64,000 nt of DNA, taken from Hymenobacter nivis (GTDB lineage Bacteria; Bacteroidota; Bacteroidia; Cytophagales; Hymenobacteraceae). Each line of letters opens with the position of its first letter. Within the stretch, counting starts at the first letter, position 1. Positions 7,215 to 14,644 of the stretch are shown piece by piece. The position numbers and the translations under genes were made by a program. Location: NCBI RefSeq assembly GCF_006439025.1, contig NZ_RCYZ01000009.1, positions 63,868 through 127,867 of the forward strand, in the 5' to 3' direction. A model generated the notes under the pieces. That model did not search any database. It was not told the origin of the DNA and saw nothing but the letters and a program-made list of their open reading frames with translations.

Positions 7215-8399
7215 CTACTTCAGCAGCTCATAGATGCCGGCGACGCCCTGCCCACCACCTACGCAGGCGGTCACGATGCCATACTTCTGGCCCCGGTCGC
7301 GCAACTCGTCGAAGAGTTGGATGGAGAGCTTAGCGCCCGAGCAGCCCAGTGGGTGGCCCAGGGCAATGGCCCCGCCGTTCACGTTCAGCTTTTCGGTATT
7401 GATACCCAACTCACGCACCACGGCCAAGCTCTGCGAAGCGAAGGCCTCGTTTAGCTCGAACAGGTCGATGTCCTCCAGCTTCATGCCGGCTTGCTTGAGG
7501 GCTTTCGGCACAGCCTTGATAGGCCCCATGCCCATGATGCGCGGGTCGACGCCCTCGGTGGCGTAGGTGACCATGCGGGCAATGGGCTCTAGGTTCAGCT
7601 CCTTCACCATCCGCTCGCTCATCACCAGCACGAAGGCCGCGCCATCGGAGGTTTGGGAGGAGTTGCCGGCCGTGACGCTGCCGTTGGCGGCGAACACGGG
7701 GCGCAGCTTGGCCAAGGCCTCCAGGGACGTATCGGCGCGGGGGCCCTCGTCGGTGTCCACCACGTAGGAGCGGTTTTTCTTCTTGCCGGTGGCCTGGTCG
7801 AGGTAGGTTTCCTCCACCGTGATGGGCACGATGCTCTTGGCAAACTTGCCTTCCTTGATGGCCTTGATGGCCTTCTGGTGCGAGTGGTAGGAAAACTCGT
7901 CCTGGTCCTGGCGCGAAATTTTGTAGTCTTGGGCTACTGCTTCGGCCGTTAGGCCCATGCCCATGTAGTAGTCGGGGTGCTCGTTGGCAAGCTTGTAGTT
8001 GGGCACGGTTTTCCAGCCCACGGTGGGCACCATACTCATGCTTTCGGTACCCCCGGCGATGATGCACTCGGCCATGCCGGCCGTGATTTTACCCACCGCC
8101 ATGGCGATGGTTTCCACGCCCGAGCCGCAGTAGCGGTTTACGATAAGGCCCGGCACGTTGATGGGCAGGGCCAGCAGCGAGATGAGGCGGCCCATTTGCA
8201 GGCCCTGCTCGGCCTCGGGCACGGCGTTGCCCACAATCACGTCATCGACGCGGCTGGGGTCGAGTGCCGGCACGGAGGCCACGAGGTGCTTGATTACCTC
8301 GGCGGCCAGGTCGTCGGGGCGGGTGAAGCGGAACACGCCGCGGGGCGCCTTGCCCACGGCCGTGCGGAAGCCAGCTACGATATATGCAGTATTAGCCAT
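7215..8399 (-). CDS. fadA: Acetyl-CoA C-acyltransferase (thiolase)
   Basis: A 394-residue thiolase of standard length. The nucleophilic cysteine is Cys91 in NRYCGSGVETI; the C-terminal catalytic elements NGGAIALGHPLGCSGAKL and CVGGGQGVAGIYE are intact. It performs the last step of beta-oxidation, cleaving 3-ketoacyl-CoA with CoA to acetyl-CoA and a shortened acyl-CoA, in the cytoplasm. It begins 19 bases after the hydroxyacyl-CoA dehydrogenase/hydratase gene, so the two are co-transcribed, and together they should form the trifunctional complex. A biosynthetic acetoacetyl-CoA thiolase role is possible from sequence alone, but the neighbours argue for degradation. Confidence 0.93.
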   Translation of the reverse strand: MANTAYIVAGFRTAVGKAPRGVFRFTRPDDLAAEVIKHLVASVPALDPSRVDDVIVGNAVPEAEQGLQMGRLISLLALPINVPGLIVNRYCGSGVETIAMAVGKITAGMAECIIAGGTESMSMVPTVGWKTVPNYKLANEHPDYYMGMGLTAEAVAQDYKISRQDQDEFSYHSHQKAIKAIKEGKFAKSIVPITVEETYLDQATGKKKNRSYVVDTDEGPRADTSLEALAKLRPVFAANGSVTAGNSSQTSDGAAFVLVMSERMVKELNLEPIARMVTYATEGVDPRIMGMGPIKAVPKALKQAGMKLEDIDLFELNEAFASQSLAVVRELGINTEKLNVNGGAIALGHPLGCSGAKLSIQLFDELRDRGQKYGIVTACVGGGQGVAGIYELLK

Positions 8400-8418
8400 A
8401 GTATTGGTTCTGGTTGAA

Positions 8419-10827
8419 TTAGTTACGCAGCGGCTTGCCGGTGGTAAGGATGCTCTGAATCCGCTCCAGCGTCTTGCGCTCGCCGCAGAGGCTGAGGAAA
8501 GCGTCGCGCTCCAAGTCCAGCAGGTACTGCTCGCTCACTTCGGTGGGTGCCGACAGGTCACCGCCGCACATCACGTAGGCCAGTTTGTTGGCAATCAGCT
8601 CGTCGTGCTTCGAGATGTAGTTGCCCTGCTGCATGGCGTACACGCCGGTGCGGAACATGGCCAGGGCTCCCTTGCCGTGCACCTTCACATTGGTTTTCTG
8701 GGTGGGCTGGGTATAACCGGCGTCGGCTAGCTCCAGGGCGGCGGCCTTGGCCTGGGCAATTACGCGACTGCCGTTGACCACGATTTCATCGCCCCGGCGC
8801 AAAAAGCCCAGGTCAAACGCCTCCGCCGCTGAGGTCGAAACCTTGGCCGTGCTAATGGTCATGTACGTGTTGCGCAGCAGGTTATATTCGGGCTCACCTT
8901 CCTCATATTTGGCGGCGGTGCGCAGCGTCATTTCCTTGGTGCCGCCGCCGCCGGGAATGAGGCCCACGCCAAATTCGACCAGGCCCATGTAGGTTTCGGC
9001 CGCAGCTACCACCCGGTCGCAGTGCAGGTTCAGCTCGCAGCCGCCGCCCAGGGCCAGGCCGTGGGGGGCCCCCACCACCGGGATGCTGCTGTAGCGCAGC
9101 CGCATCATGGCCTGCTGGAACTGGCTGATCATCAGGTTTAGCTCGTCAAATTCCTGCTCCACAGCCTGCATGTACACCAGGCCCAGGTTGGCCCCGGCGG
9201 AGAAGGCGGGCGCGTCGTTGCCCACCACTAGGCCCCGGTAGCCGCCTTCGGCCATCTCGATGCCCTTGAGCAGGCCCTGGATCACGTCCTGGCCCATGGC
9301 GTTCATCTTCGAGTGGAACTCCACGTTCAGAATACCGTCGCCGAGGTCGATGACGGAGGCGCCGCTGTTTTTCCACAGCACCTTGCCGCTGGCCCGCAGG
9401 TTGTCGAGGATGATGAAATTCTCCACGCCCGGCACCGGCTGGTAACCCTTCGAAGCAATGTCGTAGAACTCGCGCACGCCGGCGGCGCTCACCTTATAGA
9501 AGGTGGTGTGGCCGGCGGCCAACATCTCCTCCACCCACGGCGCCACGGTGCGGCCGGCGGCCTGGGCCAGGTCGATGCCAGCCTGCACGCCCAGCGCGTC
9601 CCAGGTCTCGTAGGGCCCCAACTCCCAGCCGAAGCCGGCGCGCAGGGCATCGTCAATCTTGTAGAGTTCGTCGGCAATTTCGGGTACGCGGTTGCTCACG
9701 TAGGCAAATAGGCTGCCGAAGCTGAGGCGGTAAAACTCGCCGGCCTTGTCCTTGCCGCTTACCAGCACTTTGAAGCGGTCGGCTACCTTGTCGATGGTCT
9801 TGGTCAGCTCCAGCGTGGCAAATTTTACCTTTTGGCTGGGCTTGTATTCCAAGGTATTGAGGTCGAGGGCGTGGATTTCCGACTTGCCGCCTTCGCCCTT
9901 CACTTTCTTGTAGAAGCCCTGGCCGGTTTTGTCGCCTAGCCACTTGTTCTCGCCCATCTTCTTGACGAAATCGGGCAGCACAAACACGTCCTTGGCCTCG
10001 TCGTCGGGCAGGCCTTGGGCCAGGCCATTGGCCACGTTGATGGTCGTATCGAGGCCCACCACGTCGGAAGTGCGCAGCGTGGCCGACTTGGCGTGGCCAA
10101 TTACGGGGCCCGTCAGCTTGTCGGTTTCCTCCACGCTCAGGCCCAGCTTCTGCATGGTTTGCATAGCGTCGAGCAGGGCAAATACGCCCACGCGGTTGGC
10201 GATGAAGCCGGGCGTGTCCTTGGCCAGCACGGTGGTTTTACCCAAGTACAGGTCGCCGTAGTGCAGCAGGAAATCAACCACTTCCGGCTTAGTATCGGGC
10301 GTCGGGATAATTTCCAGCAGCTTCAAGTACCGCGGCGGGTTGAAGAAGTGCGTGCCGCAGAAGTGCTGCTTAAAGTCCTCCGAGCGGCCCTCGGCCAGCA
10401 GGTGAATAGGAATACCACTGGTGTTACTCGTGATGAGCGTGCCCTTTTTGCGGAACTGCTCCACGCGCTCGTAGAGGCTCTTTTTGATGTCGAGCCGCTC
10501 CACCACCACCTCAATCACCCAGTCGCACTGCGCAATTTCCTTCAGGTTGTCGTCGAAGTTGCCGGTTTTGATGCGGCTGGCCTCGCTCTTGCGGTAGAGC
10601 GGCGACGGGTTGGCAACGATTGCGGCCTGCAACGCGGCGTTCACGATGCGGTTGCGCACGGCGGGGGCCCCTAATTCCAGGCCCTTGGCCTGCTCGGCGG
10701 GCAGCAATTCCTTGGGCGCAATGTCGAGCAGCAGCACCTGCACGCCGATGTTGGCGAAGTGGCAGGCAATGCGCGAGCCCATGACGCCGGAGCCCAAAAC
10801 GGCTACTTTTTTGATGATTCGTTTCAT
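8419..10827 (-). CDS. fadB: 3-hydroxyacyl-CoA dehydrogenase / enoyl-CoA hydratase fusion
   Basis: This 802-residue bifunctional enzyme carries out the hydration and second oxidation of beta-oxidation. The NAD-binding Rossmann motif is at the very N-terminus (VLGSGVMG, residues 10-17), followed by the HAD catalytic and C-terminal helical domains (to about 470). A crotonase domain occupies the C-terminal part: an oxyanion-hole segment APAFSAGANLGLV near 537, LALGGGCELN near 594 and GLIPGGGGTKEM near 624. This order (dehydrogenase first, hydratase last) is the reverse of E. coli FadB, so the symbol denotes function, not orthology. It lies 51 bases after marR and 19 bases before the thiolase gene, forming an operon with them. 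Confidence 0.92.
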   Translation of the reverse strand: MKRIIKKVAVLGSGVMGSRIACHFANIGVQVLLLDIAPKELLPAEQAKGLELGAPAVRNRIVNAALQAAIVANPSPLYRKSEASRIKTGNFDDNLKEIAQCDWVIEVVVERLDIKKSLYERVEQFRKKGTLITSNTSGIPIHLLAEGRSEDFKQHFCGTHFFNPPRYLKLLEIIPTPDTKPEVVDFLLHYGDLYLGKTTVLAKDTPGFIANRVGVFALLDAMQTMQKLGLSVEETDKLTGPVIGHAKSATLRTSDVVGLDTTINVANGLAQGLPDDEAKDVFVLPDFVKKMGENKWLGDKTGQGFYKKVKGEGGKSEIHALDLNTLEYKPSQKVKFATLELTKTIDKVADRFKVLVSGKDKAGEFYRLSFGSLFAYVSNRVPEIADELYKIDDALRAGFGWELGPYETWDALGVQAGIDLAQAAGRTVAPWVEEMLAAGHTTFYKVSAAGVREFYDIASKGYQPVPGVENFIILDNLRASGKVLWKNSGASVIDLGDGILNVEFHSKMNAMGQDVIQGLLKGIEMAEGGYRGLVVGNDAPAFSAGANLGLVYMQAVEQEFDELNLMISQFQQAMMRLRYSSIPVVGAPHGLALGGGCELNLHCDRVVAAAETYMGLVEFGVGLIPGGGGTKEMTLRTAAKYEEGEPEYNLLRNTYMTISTAKVSTSAAEAFDLGFLRRGDEIVVNGSRVIAQAKAAALELADAGYTQPTQKTNVKVHGKGALAMFRTGVYAMQQGNYISKHDELIANKLAYVMCGGDLSAPTEVSEQYLLDLERDAFLSLCGERKTLERIQSILTTGKPLRN

Positions 10828-10878
10828 TCAGTTCACTTGAATGGGTGGGTGGCAACTGCGGGCGGCGGGCCAGGGGCC

Positions 10879-11355
10879 CTAGGCCGGGTTTTCGTGGCGC
10901 AACGGTTTCAGTTCGAAGCCGTCGAACATGGTTTTGCCTTCGATGATGCCCGTGATTTGGGCGGTTACTTTCAGGAACACGTCGAGCTGCGACTGCGGGA
11001 TTTTCTCCCGGATTTTGGCGTTGAAGTGCCGCACCGTCTGGCGCGAAATCTCTTTTTTCTCCACGCCCAGCGGCGTCAGGAAAATACGCACCGAGCGCTT
11101 ATCCTGCGTATCGGCCTGCTTGTAAATCAGGCCCTTGTCCTGCATGCTGCGCAAAATGCGCGTGAGGCTACGGGTTTCCAGGCCCAGCAGCGGCGCAATT
11201 TTGGTGGCCGGAATGCCGTGCTCCTGGTCGATGTTGAGCAGCACGAAGCCGATGCTGGTCGTGATGTCGTTCTGGGCCGCCTGGGTGTTGTACATCCGCG
11301 AAATGGCGTGCCAGGCCACTTTGATGTTGTAATCGACGGTTTCTTCGGGTTTCAT
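10879..11355 (-). CDS. MarR-family transcriptional regulator of the beta-oxidation locus
   Basis: A 158-residue winged-helix protein of MarR size. The core region (about residues 30-110) reads GFVLLNIDQEHGIPATKIAPLLGLETRSL then TRILRSMQDKGLIYK and DKRSVRIFLTPLG, corresponding to the recognition helix and the wing with its DxRxxxxxLT pattern. It is the first gene of the unit leading into the hydroxyacyl-CoA dehydrogenase/hydratase and thiolase genes. A candidate operator (site c) lies directly over its own -33 region, and two related sites lie at the acyl-CoA dehydrogenase promoter. I infer an autoregulated repressor that responds to an acyl-CoA or fatty acid; the ligand is not deducible. Confidence 0.88.
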   Translation of the reverse strand: MKPEETVDYNIKVAWHAISRMYNTQAAQNDITTSIGFVLLNIDQEHGIPATKIAPLLGLETRSLTRILRSMQDKGLIYKQADTQDKRSVRIFLTPLGVEKKEISRQTVRHFNAKIREKIPQSQLDVFLKVTAQITGIIEGKTMFDGFELKPLRHENPA

Positions 11356-11373
11356 GGCGCAGGTTAGTTGCGG

Positions 11374-11381
11374 TAAACTTA
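11374..11381 (-). promoter_or_regulatory. Candidate -7 box of the marR promoter
   Basis: The minus strand reads TAAGTTTA, one base from TAnnTTTG, 19 bases before the marR ATG. It sits 11 bases downstream of site c. Confidence 0.4.
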
Positions 11382-11392
11382 CGAAGAAATTT

Positions 11393-11410
11393 GTTCGGCT
11401 TGCATACTAC
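11393..11410. promoter_or_regulatory. Candidate MarR operator, site c
   Basis: GTTCGGCTTGCATACTAC matches site b in 13 of 18 positions and shares the adjoining AACAAATTT (minus strand). It occupies the -33 region of the presumed marR promoter, consistent with autoregulation. Confidence 0.5.
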
Positions 11411-11451
11411 TTTCTGAAAAAACCGGACCAGCGCTGCACCGGGGGCCCCGG

Positions 11452-13212
11452 CTAGAACAGCCCCTCGATCAGGTCCTTGTTGTTCTCGGCGATGACCTTG
11501 CGCTTGACCTTCATGGTGGGCGTCATTTCGCCGGTTTCCACGGTCCAGAGCGCGGGCAGCAGGGCGCTTTTTTTCAGCTGCTCCCACTGCGCGAAACCCT
11601 TGTTGCAGCTGGCCACCAGGTCGTGGTAGAGCTTGACTACCTGCTCGTTCTTAACCAGCTCCTCGTTGGGCGCGTCGGGCACGCCGTGGCTTTTGCACCA
11701 AGCCTTGAGGTCGGGGAAAGAGGGGACGATGAGGGCGGCGGCGTACTTTTTATCGGCCCCCACCACCATGGCCTGCTCGATGAGCGGGTCTTCTTTGAGC
11801 TTGCCCTCAATCACTTGCGGGGCGATGTACTTGCCGCCGCTGGTTTTGAACATCTCCTTTTTGCGGTCGGTAATCTTTAGAAACCGCCCGTTCACCAGCT
11901 CACCGATGTCGCCGGTGTGCAGCCAGCCCTCGGCGTCGATGGTTTCGGCCGTGAGCTCGGGCTGGTTGTAGTAACCCTTCATCACGGAGGCCGAGCGGGT
12001 GAGAATTTCGCCGTCGGGGGCAATTTTCACCTCCATGTTGTCGATGAGGGGCCCCACGGTACCAATCATGTTGTTTTCGCGCTCGTAGCCGTTCACGGCA
12101 ATCACGGGCGAGGTTTCCGTCAGGCCGTAGCCCTCCATCACCCGGATGCCGGCCGCCCAGAACACCCGCGCCAGCCGCGGCTGCAGGGCCCCGCCGCCGC
12201 TCACGATGCAGCGCAAGTTGCCGCCCAGCGCCTCGCGCCACTTGCTAAAGATCAGCTTATTGGCAATGGCCAGCTCGGTGTTGTACACGAAGCCCTGGTC
12301 CTTTTGGGTGTCGTATTTAAGGCCCAGGTCCAGGGCCCAAAAGAAGAGCTTGTGCTTGAGGCCGGTTTGCTCGTGGCCCTTAGCCAGGATGCGGTCGAAT
12401 ACTTTTTCGAGCAGGCGCGGCACGGTGGTGAAGATTTCGGGCTTCACTTCGCGCAGGTTTTCGGCCACGGTTTCCAGGCTTTCGGCGTAGTAAATGCTCA
12501 CGCCGCTCATCAGATAGAGGTACGTGACCATGCGCTCGAAAATGTGGCACAACGGCAGGAAGCTCAGCGCCTTATCCTGGGCACCCACGGGCACGAACTG
12601 TTTGGAGTTGCGGTAGTTGCTAAGCAGGTTATCGTGGCTGAGCATCACGCCCTTGGGCTTGCCGGTGGTGCCGCTGGTGTAGATGAGCGTGAGCAGGTCG
12701 TCGGGCTCCACGGCGGCTTTCAGGGGCTCGAGGTCGGCGGGGCTGCCCTGCTGGCCCAGCGCCAGCAGCTCGCTGAAGTGCCGGGCCCCGTCCACTTTAT
12801 CAAACGTGAACACGTTTTCGGCCGGGATGGACAGGCCCGCGGTGGCCTCCTGCACTTTGTGGAACAGCTTGTCGTCGGCCACGAACACGGCCTTCACGCC
12901 GGCGTCGGTGAAGATGTATTTGTAATCCTCGACCGTGATGCTGGGGTACATGGGCACGCTGACGGCCCCGAGCTGGGCAATGCCGAAATCGGCCAGCAGC
13001 CACTCGGGCCGGTTCATGCTGATGAGGGCCACTTTGTCGCCGCGCTGCAGGCCCAGGGCCCGCAGGCCAAGGCTCACCAGGTTGGCCTGGTCCTGCACCT
13101 GCTGGGTGCCAAGGGGAGCCCACTGGCCGTTGATTTTAGCGGCCAGCGCGTCGGTTTTGGCGAACGTAGCGAGCTGGTAGGGCAGGATATCGAAAGAGCG
13201 GCGAACGTCCAT
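11452..13212 (-). CDS. fadD: Long-chain acyl-CoA synthetase (AMP-forming)
   Basis: This 586-residue adenylate-forming enzyme activates free fatty acids to acyl-CoA using ATP. The phosphate-binding loop YTSGTTGKPKG lies near residue 175, MEGYGLTETSP near 357, and the hinge and C-terminal region DRKKEMFKTSGGKYIAPQ near 450. The ending GEMTPTMKVKRKVI is typical of bacterial and plant-type long-chain synthetases. It precedes marR and the other beta-oxidation genes on the same strand, supplying their substrate. About 95 bases with a separate promoter-like region separate it from marR, so it may be its own unit. No operator-like site is visible upstream of it. Confidence 0.93.
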   Translation of the reverse strand: MDVRRSFDILPYQLATFAKTDALAAKINGQWAPLGTQQVQDQANLVSLGLRALGLQRGDKVALISMNRPEWLLADFGIAQLGAVSVPMYPSITVEDYKYIFTDAGVKAVFVADDKLFHKVQEATAGLSIPAENVFTFDKVDGARHFSELLALGQQGSPADLEPLKAAVEPDDLLTLIYTSGTTGKPKGVMLSHDNLLSNYRNSKQFVPVGAQDKALSFLPLCHIFERMVTYLYLMSGVSIYYAESLETVAENLREVKPEIFTTVPRLLEKVFDRILAKGHEQTGLKHKLFFWALDLGLKYDTQKDQGFVYNTELAIANKLIFSKWREALGGNLRCIVSGGGALQPRLARVFWAAGIRVMEGYGLTETSPVIAVNGYERENNMIGTVGPLIDNMEVKIAPDGEILTRSASVMKGYYNQPELTAETIDAEGWLHTGDIGELVNGRFLKITDRKKEMFKTSGGKYIAPQVIEGKLKEDPLIEQAMVVGADKKYAAALIVPSFPDLKAWCKSHGVPDAPNEELVKNEQVVKLYHDLVASCNKGFAQWEQLKKSALLPALWTVETGEMTPTMKVKRKVIAENNKDLIEGLF

Positions 13213-13347
13213 GAGCGGGTGGGATAAGCGCGGGGGCAGGGAGAAATTGCGGTTAAATAAACGAGCTTTTTTGGCGATGGGCCCCCGGCGGGGCGCAACG
13301 GTGGCCGAGGGGCCGTTTTAAATTGCACGGGCCGCCGCGGAAGCATG

Positions 13348-13355
13348 TAATTTTG
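13348..13355 (+). promoter_or_regulatory. Candidate promoter of the ureohydrolase-fold gene
   Basis: TAATTTTG fits TAnnTTTG. A TTG at 13323-13325 lies 22 bases upstream as a possible -33 element. The ATG follows at 13379. Confidence 0.55.
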
Positions 13356-13378
13356 CGGCCCTTGCATTTGGTATTTTC

Positions 13379-14539
13379 ATGAATCTGGCCCTGTTTTTTG
13401 ATCCGCTCGCCGACGACGAGCCCACGGCCACCCCTACCCCGCCCACCGCCCTGGCCGCTTACGCCACGCGCTTCACCGAGGCATTTCCGGACTGGCGCGG
13501 GGCCGATTTGGCCATCCTTGGCCTCGACGAGTGGCGCGGGGCCGCCGCCGGGGCCCCACCGGCCGGCCACCACGCCGCCAACCGCGTGCGCGAACGATTT
13601 TACCAGCTTCAGAAGGGCACCGGGGCCCTGCGGCTTGTCGATTTGGGTAACCTGCGCCCCGGCCTCAGCCTGGAGGACACCTACCAGCGGCTGCGCGAAA
13701 TTGTGGCCGCCCTGCTCGAAGCCAACACGGTGCCCGTGCTGCTGGGTGGCTCGCACGACCTCGACTACGGCCAGTTTCTGGCCTACGAAACCCAAGAGCG
13801 CCCGGTGAGCTTCGCCATTGTGGACGCCCGGCCCGACATGGCCGAGCCGGGGCCCAACGCGCCGGCCGAAACCAGCCACCTGCGCCGCCTGCTGGTGCAC
13901 GAGCCCAACTACGTGTTCAGCCTGGCCCACCTGGGGCACCAGCAGTACCTCACCCCGCCCGAGGTGCTGCTGGCCCTCGACAAAATGCACTTTGATACGA
14001 TGAGCGTGGGGGCCATCCGCACCGACCGGCGGCAGGCCGAGCCGCTGGTGCGCCAGGCCGATTTCCTGAGCATTGACCTGGCCGCCCTGCGCTGGACCGA
14101 CGCGCCCGGCTACGCCCCGGCCAACCCCTTCGGCCTCAGCGCCGACGACGCCACGCAGCTGTGCTGGTACGCTGGGCACAGCGAGCAGCTCTCGTCGCTG
14201 GGCCTCTACGGCTACCGGCCCGAGCACGACCCCCACGGCCTGGCCGCCGCCACGCTGGCCACCATGCTCTGGTACTTTGTGGAGGGCTTTTACCACCGCC
14301 GGCCCGAAACGGGCTTCGGCACGTTCCGCTTCCTTACCTACACCGTGGTGCTGCCCGGTAACCCCGACAAGCTGGTGTTTTACAAGTCGCGCCGCGCCGA
14401 TAAGTGGTGGATGGAGGTGGAAAGCCTCGGCGACAGCACCGTGAAGCGCGTGGTGCCGTGCTCGTACGAAGACTACCTCCACGCCTCGCAGGGCGACCTG
14501 CCCGAGCGCTGGATTCGGTTGCAGGCGCTGCTGGGGTAG
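13379..14539 (+). CDS. Ureohydrolase-fold (arginase/formimidoylglutamase-like) protein with lost metal ligands
   Basis: The 386-residue protein aligns with the Bacteroidota arginase/formimidoylglutamase family, with VPVLLGGSHDLDYGQF (GGSHD at 123-127), VDARPD (149-153) and DFLSIDLAALRW (229-239). In active ureohydrolases the second segment is DAHxD and the third SxDxDxxDP, and together they bind two manganese ions. Here the His is Arg151 and two of the Asp in the third motif are replaced (Leu234 and Leu237). It therefore probably does not hydrolyse arginine or formimidoylglutamate and may be a structural or regulatory pseudoenzyme. It is monocistronic, divergent from the acyl-CoA synthetase gene. 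The database label formimidoylglutamase is common for such proteins but is not supported by these residues. Confidence 0.82.
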   Translation: MNLALFFDPLADDEPTATPTPPTALAAYATRFTEAFPDWRGADLAILGLDEWRGAAAGAPPAGHHAANRVRERFYQLQKGTGALRLVDLGNLRPGLSLEDTYQRLREIVAALLEANTVPVLLGGSHDLDYGQFLAYETQERPVSFAIVDARPDMAEPGPNAPAETSHLRRLLVHEPNYVFSLAHLGHQQYLTPPEVLLALDKMHFDTMSVGAIRTDRRQAEPLVRQADFLSIDLAALRWTDAPGYAPANPFGLSADDATQLCWYAGHSEQLSSLGLYGYRPEHDPHGLAAATLATMLWYFVEGFYHRRPETGFGTFRFLTYTVVLPGNPDKLVFYKSRRADKWWMEVESLGDSTVKRVVPCSYEDYLHASQGDLPERWIRLQALLG

Positions 14540-14545
14540 GCTGAA

Positions 14546-14588
14546 TTTTAGGGCCCCTCGGGGGAATCTCACCTCCGGGGGCCCTAAA
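14546..14588. terminator. Hairpin between the ureohydrolase-fold gene and pta
   Basis: TTTTAGGGCCCC (14546-14557) is complementary to GGGGCCCTAAAA (14577-14588), with further G/C pairing inside. It is a terminator-like inverted repeat after the gene ending at 14539. The T tract precedes rather than follows the stem on the plus strand, so its efficiency is uncertain. Confidence 0.5.
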
Positions 14589-14644
14589 ACCTGGGGCCCC
14601 AGCGCCCCGGCCAACGCCAGCCTCGGCTGCTGCGTTAGCTACCC

